A stretch of DNA of 45,483 nt, taken from NCBI GenBank assembly GCA_047629355.1, contig JBLHWU010000011.1, forward strand, positions 1 to 45,483, in the 5' to 3' direction. Within the stretch, counting starts at the first letter, position 1; each line of letters begins with the position of its first letter. This DNA is from CAYUNA01 sp047629355. GTDB lineage: Bacteria; Bacteroidota; Bacteroidia; Chitinophagales; Saprospiraceae. The notes beneath the pieces are model-generated. The model worked only from the letters and a program-made list of their open reading frames with translations. It was not told the origin of the DNA and ran no database searches. Shown here piece by piece: positions 33,028-40,913 of the stretch. The position numbers and the translations under genes were made by a program.

Positions 33028-33211
33028 TACACTGTAACCTAAATTTCACTTTAATTTGAGAAGCGAACAAGTCGTAGGATTCTCGAGCTCAAAAAAAACA
33101 ATGCGCGCTGCCGTAGGTAGCGCGGGTGGATTATTGAGGTGCAACAACGGTTTTTATAAAACCGTTGTTGCACCTCAAACTCCCTTTGAAACAAGTATAT
33201 TTTACAGTGTA
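33028..33211 (+). repeat. Family A element copy 8 (X-Y-Z) with inverted ends
   Basis: The ends are TACACTGTAA (33028-33037) and TTACAGTGTA (33202-33211). Inside: X (33071-33090, GTCGTAGGATTCTCGAGCTC), Y (33104-33124, CGCGCTGCC-gta-GGTAGCGCG) and Z (33134-33178). Z has perfect 21-bp arms with the most divergent core, GGTGCAACAACGG / CCGTTGTTGCACC. It lies 17 bp before the next gene. Confidence 0.88.
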
Positions 33212-33228
33212 GTCAACCCATCTTCCTT

Positions 33229-36200
33229 ATGATTTCATTCACAGCAGAAGCCATTATGCTTGCCCTCCATTCCTCCATTCGCCTCAGCGCACAATTGCGA
33301 AAAGTATACGCCAACACGCTGAAAACTAGAGCACTGGTTTTGCCGCTACCAAAATTCAATGACAGTATAAGATTGACCACCGCCGAAAATTTCTTCAATA
33401 CGGAAGGCGCAAAATTTTGCAAAATGGTCAAGCATCTCGAACAATTGCACGATTTGGTCGGACGCGAGTCCGAAGAGGAATTGTCTGACGAAATCAAGGA
33501 CGATTATTTGACGTATTACAACGCTTACTGGCAAGTTTTAAACGGTAAATTGGAAGGTATTTCTGCCGATGATTTAAGCCATCTATTCACCATTCGCCAG
33601 TGGGAAACGGGTAAGGAGCCAATTACCTCTCCCCTGCAAGTAGTCGCGGGAACGTTGATTGAAATCGGCATTGATTTTCTGAATCAAATCCCTGGCGCGG
33701 TGCATCCCAATTCAGTCGTTGGTAAGTTTTTAAAATCCTTTTTATCGGGCATTGACCAAGTAGATTTTGCGGAAGCTGGTGCCTTGAAAACCACGCTGAT
33801 TAAAGAGATTGTACCGCAACTATTTATCGCTTCCGCAGAAACCATCAACAAGTTAAGCGATGAAATAACCGACGACCCAAAGCTACAAAGTTTCGTTCAA
33901 AACATCAGCTTCGGCTTGACTACCGACATGCAGCAGCGCATCGAAAATCTACCAACCGACGGCGACCAACAAGAGGTCATTCGCTGGGGACAACTGATTT
34001 TCCGAAGCATGGTGCGCAACTCTACCCAGTATATTTTCACCCAACCCAACGAGGTACTCGGCACAGGCATCAAGGAAACGGAGTTGGTGAAAGCGGTTGG
34101 TGATGCGCTGATGAGTGTGATGCTGGACAAAGACCCGAATTCACCAATTCATTTCAAGGAAGTTTTCACGATGGACTCTTTGGATAAAGTGGTAAAATCG
34201 GCATTGATTGTCGTCGCAGAATATCCGAGTTTGTTGACGAATCAAAATGGTTTGAAGGAAATAATTTCGGGTGTCGCTGCTTCTTTGGCACAATCCGGCA
34301 TCAATCGACCCGCACTTTTACCCGAATTGGTGCAGTTGGTGATGTTGCAAACTGCGGGCAATTTAGATAGGCTTTTTAATACAAAAGCAGGGGAAACTAA
34401 ACATCTGTTGGTCGCCGCCCTCTCCCCTATTTTGACTACGCTTGCGCCGAAAGATATTCATGCTAAATGGCAACCCAATTTGACCAATACCGAAATTTTG
34501 GGCATCGTCAACAATGTTTTTGATGAAGTCGTCGCCAATCCCCAATGGTTGGAATCCAAAGTGAACGGCGATACCCTTTTGGGCGAAGTTATCCACGCAA
34601 CGTATAGTGTATTAGAAAACATTCCATCAGGCAATCGACTAACAGGCAACACTTTACAAAAATTAATTCAAATAAATCTACGTACTGCCGCCGCTAATGG
34701 CAAAATTTTAAGTAAAGTAAAATGGGGCAATGGCAAACAAGAAAATACCATTTTAAACCATGCCCTCGACCTTATCTTTGCTTTTACTTTTGAAAAAACA
34801 GACTTGTTGAATAAAGTCGATTTGATGTTTGGCTTGACCGATTATGTAATGACCGTTATTTTATCCAAGCACCCCAATTCAAATGGATTATTGCTCACTC
34901 AATTTATTTTACAAGAACACGCAGGCGTTGTACAAAACAATGGTTTTGACAAAGAAACCGCTGACTTGTTAGTGAAAGCTGCTTTACGCGTTATTTCCGA
35001 GCGTCCCGACTTGGTTTCTGACCACGAAGGTCTAGGCAATATCGTTTCAGGCGTCGCAGGGGCATTTAAGGAATCAGGTTTAAAACGTCCGAATTTACTA
35101 CCTGAATTGTTGCGCATTACGTTGGAAAATTCAGCGGGTAATCTCGATTTATTGATTCCTTCACAAGTCGGCGAGCCACGGCATTTGATGGTCGTCGCTT
35201 TACACGAAATTTTAAATTCCGTCTCGCAACCAGTGCCCGATGGTAAATGGAAGCCAACCTATAGCAATTCCGAATTACTGATTTTAGTCGAGACACTACT
35301 CGATGAAGTCGTCCACAATCCAGGCTGGATTACTCAAAAAATAGCGGATAAACCGTTATTGTCGGAAGTCTTGAATGCCAACTTTAGTGCATTGCAAGCA
35401 TTGCCGCAAACTCAACGCTTAAATCCAACGGTTTTGCAAATGATGTTTGAATTGAGTTTGCATACTGCTGCAACCAATAGCACGGTTTTGAGCTTGATTC
35501 GTTGGGGAACAGGGCAGGAAGAAACAACGATTTTAAAGAAGGCGCTCGACCTAATTTTGGGACACGTTTTTACCGATAATTCCAGTGGCGACCGTTCCGT
35601 TTTACTGCTCGATTTAGTCGATTATGTCCTCAATATTTTGATTGCTAAATATCCAAATGAAACGGGTTTAACCTTAACAATGGTTATCCTTTCCGATGAA
35701 ATCGGGCTGCTACTGACCAATGGCGGACTTGACAGAACTAAAGCCAACGAACTCGTCAATACTGCCCTCGCAACCATTACCCAGCACCCTGAATTAATTT
35801 CCGAAAATCTGGGTATTCAAGACATCGTCACAGGTGTAGCAGGCGCATTGAAAGACACCAAATTACCCTTATCTGATATGCTTCCAGAGTTTGTGCGTTT
35901 GACGCTCGAAAAAACGGGTGGCAATCTTGATTTATTGGTCGATAGTCGAAAACGGAAGCAGAAGTTTATCCTCATTTTGGCATTGCAACAAACCTTGAAA
36001 GCGATTAGCCAAAGACCTTCCTCAGGCAAGTGGAAACCGACGCTGACTGGGCCACAAATTCACGATATTACAGGTTTAATTTTTGACCAAATTTTACAAA
36101 ATCCCCATTTGGTTAAAAATGATTTTGTCCTGATTTTAATGCGTGGTGTTTTTAAAGCCTTGGAACCTGTTCCCAACAACAAACCGATTCCATATATTAT

Positions 36201-36549
36201 CTTAAAATCAATGATTGAAGATGCGTTTGCGGCAGTTAATTTCCGAAAAGACTTAGTTATTCAACTAATCAACACTGATGGAAATACGAGAAATATTGCC
36301 ATCAATTATTCTCTGAACGGCTTATTTATCGCCTTGTATGATACCAACGGCGGTACAGTCGGCTCGTGGACACTCACGCAAGGCCCAATATTGGAAGCCA
36401 TCGTCAACGCCTTTTTAACCCGTATTTCGACTAAAGCAGTGAATAAAACGGAGATTGATGCGGCGATTGCTCTTGTGAAAAAAGCGATGAAGGATTTGAA
36501 TGAAAATAAGGAATTTGTATTGGAAGAATTGTTGGAGGCGTTAATCTAA
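33229..36549 (+). CDS. Large internally repeated helical protein, unknown function
   Basis: An 1106-residue protein without signal peptide, membrane segment or recognised domain. After an N-terminal part (1-277, starting with SFTAEAIMLALHSSIRLSAQ) it holds three tandem copies of a unit of about 250-260 residues (about 278-522, 523-781, 782-1039). Each unit has, in order: a LP-E-VQL/LRIT block before AGNLD, a KWKPT / KWQPN motif, a DE-V-NP block, and TVL-WG-G-E-TIL-ALDLI. The last copy varies in the tail. The protein is leucine-, isoleucine- and asparagine-rich and looks like a helical solenoid. I know of no homologous family. Repeat copy 8 lies just before the start. It is monocistronic. Confidence 0.88.
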   Translation: MISFTAEAIMLALHSSIRLSAQLRKVYANTLKTRALVLPLPKFNDSIRLTTAENFFNTEGAKFCKMVKHLEQLHDLVGRESEEELSDEIKDDYLTYYNAYWQVLNGKLEGISADDLSHLFTIRQWETGKEPITSPLQVVAGTLIEIGIDFLNQIPGAVHPNSVVGKFLKSFLSGIDQVDFAEAGALKTTLIKEIVPQLFIASAETINKLSDEITDDPKLQSFVQNISFGLTTDMQQRIENLPTDGDQQEVIRWGQLIFRSMVRNSTQYIFTQPNEVLGTGIKETELVKAVGDALMSVMLDKDPNSPIHFKEVFTMDSLDKVVKSALIVVAEYPSLLTNQNGLKEIISGVAASLAQSGINRPALLPELVQLVMLQTAGNLDRLFNTKAGETKHLLVAALSPILTTLAPKDIHAKWQPNLTNTEILGIVNNVFDEVVANPQWLESKVNGDTLLGEVIHATYSVLENIPSGNRLTGNTLQKLIQINLRTAAANGKILSKVKWGNGKQENTILNHALDLIFAFTFEKTDLLNKVDLMFGLTDYVMTVILSKHPNSNGLLLTQFILQEHAGVVQNNGFDKETADLLVKAALRVISERPDLVSDHEGLGNIVSGVAGAFKESGLKRPNLLPELLRITLENSAGNLDLLIPSQVGEPRHLMVVALHEILNSVSQPVPDGKWKPTYSNSELLILVETLLDEVVHNPGWITQKIADKPLLSEVLNANFSALQALPQTQRLNPTVLQMMFELSLHTAATNSTVLSLIRWGTGQEETTILKKALDLILGHVFTDNSSGDRSVLLLDLVDYVLNILIAKYPNETGLTLTMVILSDEIGLLLTNGGLDRTKANELVNTALATITQHPELISENLGIQDIVTGVAGALKDTKLPLSDMLPEFVRLTLEKTGGNLDLLVDSRKRKQKFILILALQQTLKAISQRPSSGKWKPTLTGPQIHDITGLIFDQILQNPHLVKNDFVLILMRGVFKALEPVPNNKPIPYIILKSMIEDAFAAVNFRKDLVIQLINTDGNTRNIAINYSLNGLFIALYDTNGGTVGSWTLTQGPILEAIVNAFLTRISTKAVNKTEIDAAIALVKKAMKDLNENKEFVLEELLEALI

Positions 36550-36683
36550 CCTACATGATGAGTTCCTGCCCACCTCGTAGGTTAAAACGAGTTCTAATTT
36601 ACTATCTTTATGAAATATATCAAAACAAAGCAACCTGTGAGATGAGCAAAACTCACCGCGTAGGGCAAAACTAACTATCAATT

Positions 36684-37073
36684 ATGAATTCAAAAAGAAC
36701 AGACTTAGCATTACTCTTACTTCGCATCACTTTCGGCGGCTTAATGCTCCTCAACCACGGCTTACCCAAGCTACAAAAATTAATGGCTGGAGGCGAAATT
36801 CAATTTCCAGACCCTTTAGGCGTCGGTGCAGAAATATCCCTATCTTTAGCCATTTTTGCAGAAGTATTATGCGCATTTTTGCTTATTATCGGCGCATTTA
36901 CCCGCTTGACGGTTGTGCCCTTGATTGTTACGATGTTGATTGCAATATTTGCGGTTCACGCCAGCGACCCGTTTAGCAAAATGGAAAGTGCGATTCTATT
37001 TTTAATACCATACGTGTGCTTGTTGATTACGGGTGCAGGTTGGTATTCGGTGGATAGTTTGCGGAATAGATAG
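36684..37073 (+). CDS. DoxX-family membrane protein
   Basis: A 129-residue protein with four hydrophobic segments: ALLLLRITFGGLMLLNHGLP, AEISLSLAIFAEVLCAFLLI, LTVVPLIVTMLIAIFAVHAS and ESAILFLIPYVCLLITGAGW. The LR--FG-L-L-HG-PKL start and the AEVL-A-L---G-FTR motif are typical of the DoxX/DoxD-like family. These proteins are linked to redox or sulphur metabolism in some bacteria, but the role here is unknown. It is monocistronic with a terminator at 37110-37142. Confidence 0.9.
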   Translation: MNSKRTDLALLLLRITFGGLMLLNHGLPKLQKLMAGGEIQFPDPLGVGAEISLSLAIFAEVLCAFLLIIGAFTRLTVVPLIVTMLIAIFAVHASDPFSKMESAILFLIPYVCLLITGAGWYSVDSLRNR

Positions 37074-37109
37074 GACAATCGTCACCATTATAAAGAAGAT
37101 TGATTTTCA

Positions 37110-37142
37110 ACGTTTACTAAACTCTAAGAGTTTAGTAAACGT
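37110..37142. terminator. Perfect hairpin after the DoxX gene
   Basis: ACGTTTACTAAACTCT and AGAGTTTAGTAAACGT form a 16-bp perfect stem around one A. There is no strong T-run. It could be a terminator or a short intergenic repeat. The rest of 37074-37288 shows no gene. Confidence 0.6.
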
Positions 37143-37288
37143 ATCAATTCATAAAAGTCAATAAATCCAATGTCCTTTCACCTTCTCCAACCCATTAATT
37201 TCAAAAGCAGGCAACGGGTACTTTCACAAAATTCAACGCTTGAAAAACACCTTTTAGAAACTTGGATTTTGTCTTAATTTTCGTAAAA

Positions 37289-38065
37289 TCAATATCGGGG
37301 GATAGCAAGAATTGGCGATACCGTTTCCGTCGGAGGAATCTCTACACCTTGATAGGACATTTTATCTTCAAACTCACCAAACATACCATTCCCACTATAT
37401 CCAACGGCAATATTTACCCAATCGGGCAATTTATCTTTTAGCAAAAAATTATTGACATTTGTACTCAGCCAGTAAGTGTGACCGTTGTAATCCAGAAATA
37501 AACTTTCCAAAGAATCGTCTCCCAAATAACCATTGGCTTGGTCGGCATAAGGCGAGCGCGTGAAGCCAAATTTGTATTGAAACAACTGCTCATCAAATAA
37601 AATTTCTTATCCAATTAATAGTGCTGCACCCGCTGTATTGGGGACCATGTCACTCCACGAAAATCCCCAACTGTCGTATAAGCCATCAAAGATTTCAATC
37701 GGTGTTTGTAACACTAAGCCCATTGTGCCGCCGTATAGCAACGATTTTTTCTTGCTCAAACCCGTCGAACGTAGCCATTTATAACACAAATAACTTTCCA
37801 GGTAAGCACCGTAGGCATGCCCCATTTTATCAATTTGCTGATACCCTTTGCTGTCATCATAGAAATGAAAGGGCACCCCTTCTTTATCCTGATACCACAC
37901 AAATTGCAAATAACTCATACCTCCTACATAAAAAAACAGACTCTGCTAAAATGACGGTTCGTAGCTTTTTTTATCAACGATTGTAGTGTCAATAGCCATA
38001 CTATTTTGTGCCCAACCAATAATGCTCCAACCAATAATCAATAGAAAAATCAATGCTTTTTTCAT
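37289..38065 (-). pseudogene. DUF2279-family protein with two in-frame stops
   Basis: One frame runs from ATG 38065 to 37289 with TAG at 37946-37948 (codon 40) and TAA at 37607-37609. A signal peptide precedes the first stop (MKKALIFLLIIGWSIIGWAQ). After it the frame continues SLFFYVGGMSYLQFVWYQ, then FHFYDDSKGYQQIDKMGHAY and PIEIFDGLYDSWGFSWSDM, the hallmark of DUF2279 (YfiM-like) proteins. At the second stop the frame reads GAALLIG-stop-EILFDEQ. Homologs that I recall have Gln here, so CAA-to-TAA explains it. Both sides are conserved, so the gene decayed recently, is read through, or is misread. It lies 10 bp after the thioesterase stop and is probably co-transcribed with it. Confidence 0.83.
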
Positions 38066-38075
38066 GTTCTACATT

Positions 38076-38825
38076 TTATCCCCAAACCGTCTGCCCCAAC
38101 GCTAATTCATTCCCATCCCGAACCAATCTATGCAAAAAAGTAGTTTCATTTACTTGTTTTACTTCCGAAACGACGGTATCCTCCAATCGTCCTTCCATTC
38201 GATATTCAATTTGAAAATCCAGTAACTTTTTATTTTTCAAAACAGTATGAGGCATGGCTTCCAACATCCATTTGGTATAAAAATTATTGTTTAAATGTCC
38301 ATTAAAATCAAGGTCATACCAGCCCACTTGAAAGGTTTTTTCATAGTCAGCAGTTTCAAATTTTGGCAATTTTTTAGCGGGTCGCTCCAAACAATTTTCG
38401 AGCGAAGGCATCTGGTCATTCATTGCTAAAATATATGATGGAATCCGCGTCATTCGACGTTTTTCGGTGTCCATCAATAACCAAGTTGAGGAGGAATACG
38501 CCAACAAATCACCATTTTCTGCGTACACTTTATAATCACGATAGGTGAAGAACTTTTCAAAACCTGCAGGAGACGTGTAGATATTAATTCGTTCATTCAA
38601 ATCTGGCAATCTATTGATTATCAAATACTTGCGCATCAACACCCAAGTAATACTATCTTTTTCTAAATCCCAAACGGAGAGTTTTAAATTCAAAACATTT
38701 TGCATTGATGCTTCATCCATGAGCTTGATGATTGCTGGTGCGGTGCATATTTTTTGATGGTCTACTTCGTAGGTTCGAATAATAAACGGTTCGGTGTGGG
38801 AAACGGTAGAAGGTAGTGTTTTCAT
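38076..38825 (-). CDS. Acyl-ACP thioesterase (double hotdog)
   Basis: A 249-residue protein with two hotdog domains, in the FatA/FatB-like acyl-ACP thioesterase family (Acyl-ACP_TE). The first half has FIIRTYEVDHQKICTAPAII, DEASMQNVLNLKLSVWDLEK and WVLMRKYLIINRLPDL; the second has GWYDLDFNGHLNNNFYTKWM, containing the catalytic Asp/Asn-His-x-Asn block (DFNGHLNN). It hydrolyses fatty acyl-ACP, releasing free fatty acids. It lies immediately upstream of the DUF2279 gene (10-bp gap). The MITE-like element E lies between it and the GNAT gene upstream. Confidence 0.9.
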   Translation of the reverse strand: MKTLPSTVSHTEPFIIRTYEVDHQKICTAPAIIKLMDEASMQNVLNLKLSVWDLEKDSITWVLMRKYLIINRLPDLNERINIYTSPAGFEKFFTYRDYKVYAENGDLLAYSSSTWLLMDTEKRRMTRIPSYILAMNDQMPSLENCLERPAKKLPKFETADYEKTFQVGWYDLDFNGHLNNNFYTKWMLEAMPHTVLKNKKLLDFQIEYRMEGRLEDTVVSEVKQVNETTFLHRLVRDGNELALGQTVWG

Positions 38826-38875
38826 GATGGTAAAATTAATAAAAACTGGTAATATAGAATGGTTTTATTCGTTTC

Positions 38876-38908
38876 AAATCACGGTGATTCTAAAAATCAC
38901 CGTGATTT
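38876..38908. repeat. Perfect 14-bp palindrome next to element E
   Basis: AAATCACGGTGATT-ctaaa-AATCACCGTGATTT. It abuts the left end of element E and lies upstream of the thioesterase gene, so it could be a regulatory site or a terminator of the GNAT transcript. Confidence 0.6.
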
Positions 38909-39072
38909 AAGGCAATTCCCATTAATAAATTGGACATTTTAGAGTAGCAATTTTTTCATCTAAGGAATTTTCAAAAACCGCGTATAGCCTGGCTGCACAA
39001 GGTTTTTTTAAGGTTTCTTAGATGGAAAAAGGGCACTATAAAATGTTTAATTGATTATTGGGAATTGCCTTA
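38908..39072. mobile_element. MITE-like element E
   Basis: A 165-bp unit with inverted ends over more than 50 bp: TAAGGCAATTCCCATTAATA at the left, and TGATTATTGGGAATTGCCTTA read inverted at the right. Inner blocks ACATTTTAGAGT / ACTATAAAATGT and TTTTTCATCTAAGGAA / TTCTTAGATGGAAAAA also pair. Both ends carry TA, as for IS630/Tc1-type insertion. No coding capacity. Confidence 0.75.
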
Positions 39073-39077
39073 GTGCT

Positions 39078-39581
39078 TCAGATAACCCTCGCCATCTGTC
39101 GATCACAAGCCGAATGCCCCGTGCAACCCATTGGTTGTTCTAATAATTGGAAACCCATTTTTTCATATAGCTCATTCGCTTGCGTCATCCGCGCCACTGT
39201 TTCAAGATAGCACGTTTGATAACCAATAGCTTTGGCTTTCTTTAAACATTTTTTAACCAATTTTTGTCCCAAACCAAAACCTCGTGCTTCTGGGTAGAAA
39301 TACATTTTTTTCAACTCACAAGTCTTCGCATCGCCACCTTTCAACAGACCAATACCACCACAGCCGACGACTTTATCTTTTAAAATAAGCACCAAAAAGC
39401 AAGACTGTTCATTGGTGTAATTTTCCCACATTTCATCCACTTCTCTGTCCATTATCGAATAGCCTTCGCCAACTGTTCCGAACTCAGTCATGACGGTTCG
39501 GATAAGCATCGCAACGGTAGGATTATCTTTTTCTTCAATTAATCGAAAGGTAAAATCGGTGGAAGTAATTTCTTTTTTCAT
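39078..39581 (-). CDS. GNAT-family N-acetyltransferase
   Basis: A 167-residue GNAT. The acetyl-CoA site is visible in motif A: ELKKMYFYPEARGFGLGQKL, with the R-x-x-G-x-G/A pattern (RGFGLG), followed by YQTCYLETVARM and ANELYEKMGFQLLEQPMG. It acetylates an unknown amine. It lies upstream of element E and is transcribed towards the thioesterase gene. It ends CDRQMARVI. No signal peptide. Confidence 0.92.
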   Translation of the reverse strand: MKKEITSTDFTFRLIEEKDNPTVAMLIRTVMTEFGTVGEGYSIMDREVDEMWENYTNEQSCFLVLILKDKVVGCGGIGLLKGGDAKTCELKKMYFYPEARGFGLGQKLVKKCLKKAKAIGYQTCYLETVARMTQANELYEKMGFQLLEQPMGCTGHSACDRQMARVI

Positions 39582-39695
39582 TAGTAAAAATATGAGTGGT
39601 AAATTTAATTTTCAAAAAAATAAAAACAGAAATTCAAGAGACTTAGTTTAAAAATTTGACTGCAAAAATCTGACTACAACTTGAAAATATTTCAT

Positions 39696-39737
39696 AAAAA
39701 AAGCGGTCATTTTCATAGTAGAATGACCGCTTTTTTT
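39696..39737. terminator. Bidirectional terminator after the MCE gene
   Basis: AAAAAAGCGGTCATT pairs with AATGACCGCTTTTTTT across a 9-nt loop, with A and T runs on both strands. It lies 20 bp past the MCE stop. Confidence 0.85.
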
Positions 39738-39756
39738 ATGTGTAGACATCAACACT

Positions 39757-40794
39757 TTAATTCCCTTTCCTTGAAGGGTCATCCTCTGGCACTTCATACT
39801 CCTTCGTTTTCTTCGACAAAATCCGTCGATACCGTTCAGGATGTAAACGCAAATCTTGTAAAAACAAGTCTAAATCTGTCACCGTCAATTTCAACTTATT
39901 AGCAAATGTCGGATCACTCAACAGCATCGCTACTGCACCATCAGCGGACTTCATTTTAGTCAATATATCCTCAATATTTTTGAACATTTTATCCGCATTG
40001 ACCAATGTTCCTTCCAATTTTGTCAATGTCTTTTTGGCTTGACCAACAGTTGACTCCAATTCCATATTCTTCAAGTTCTCGGCAAAACCATCCGCATTGG
40101 AAATCAAACTTTTAATATCTCCTGCACTCGTTTCCAGCGTATCGGTCAAGTTTTTTAAGTTAGCTAATGTTCCGTTAATATTACCCGAAGACGTCGCCAA
40201 CAATCCATCCAATCGACCCGTCAAAGACTTTACATTGGTCATCGCATCCCCAAAATCATTCAGTGCAACGCCCAATTTATTACCGCCTTGTTTCATTTCC
40301 GAACCAAGCGTTTGAAATAACTTTTTGAACTCCTCCGTCAACACATTTACGTAAGTAGACAAGTCATCGGCCCCCAACATGGAACCCAACATTCCACGGG
40401 TTGCACCTTTTAAATAATCACCGCTTTCCACACAATTTTTAGTCGCATTACAATGCTCATTATTCAATAAAATGACCGCTTTATCACCCATCACACTCGT
40501 CGTCGTAATTTGCATAACGGCATTTCGATTAATCATCAAGCCTTCATTGATATTCATTTTCACCACAATGTTATCATAGGTCGCATCTTCCGGATAAATA
40601 TCAGAAACCATCCCAACGGGATAACCTTTAAACAAGACCGGCGTCGAGCGACGAATGCCGTCAATCTCTTTATATTTGGCATAAACGACCGTCGAAGAAT
40701 CGAGAATATTATTACCCATCAAATACTTAAATCCCCAGATACCAATACCGATAGAGAGAATAGTGAAAAGACCAATTTTTACTTCTTTACTCAT
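39757..40794 (-). CDS. MCE/MlaD-family lipid transport protein
   Basis: A 345-residue protein. It has an N-terminal membrane anchor (VKIGLFTILSIGIGIWGFKY), then the MCE domain (about 35-115): VVYAKYKEIDGIRRSTPVLF, KGYPVGMVSDI, MQITTTSVMGDKAVILL. A helical coiled-coil tail follows (about 150-310) with repeated LTGRLDGLLA, LKNLTDTLETSAGDIKSLI and KKTLTKLEGTLVNADKMF. It ends with a basic C-terminus. This is the periplasmic lipid-binding subunit expected to work with mlaE and mlaF, whose genes lie at 16758-18389. It is transcribed with the amidase gene, 119 bp upstream. Confidence 0.92.
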   Translation of the reverse strand: MSKEVKIGLFTILSIGIGIWGFKYLMGNNILDSSTVVYAKYKEIDGIRRSTPVLFKGYPVGMVSDIYPEDATYDNIVVKMNINEGLMINRNAVMQITTTSVMGDKAVILLNNEHCNATKNCVESGDYLKGATRGMLGSMLGADDLSTYVNVLTEEFKKLFQTLGSEMKQGGNKLGVALNDFGDAMTNVKSLTGRLDGLLATSSGNINGTLANLKNLTDTLETSAGDIKSLISNADGFAENLKNMELESTVGQAKKTLTKLEGTLVNADKMFKNIEDILTKMKSADGAVAMLLSDPTFANKLKLTVTDLDLFLQDLRLHPERYRRILSKKTKEYEVPEDDPSRKGN

Positions 40795-40813
40795 TTTTTA
40801 AGGTTTAGAGCTC

Positions 40814-40906
40814 AGAAGTCAGACCATTTCATTGTCAGAAGTCAGAAAATTTCAAGTTGTGAATCTTCTGACTTCTGACAGCAAAGCGGTCTGACTTCTG
40901 ACTTCT
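40814..40906. repeat. GTCAG palindromic spacer F4
   Basis: AGAAGTCAGACC at the left faces GGTCTGACTTCTGACTTCT at the right. The inner blocks TTGTCAGAAGTCAGA and TCTGACTTCTGACAG also pair. It lies between the amidase and MCE genes, as F2 lies between mlaE and mlaF. Confidence 0.75.
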
Positions 40907-40913
40907 TTTTTTT

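Noticed and set aside
2944..33178. CRISPR array
   Set aside because: Copies are dispersed over 30 kb, are not regularly spaced and have no spacers.
37160..37288. Possible C-terminal gene remnant on the minus strand
   Set aside because: Only a short hydrophobic frame (about 20 residues) with stops on both sides; no family seen.
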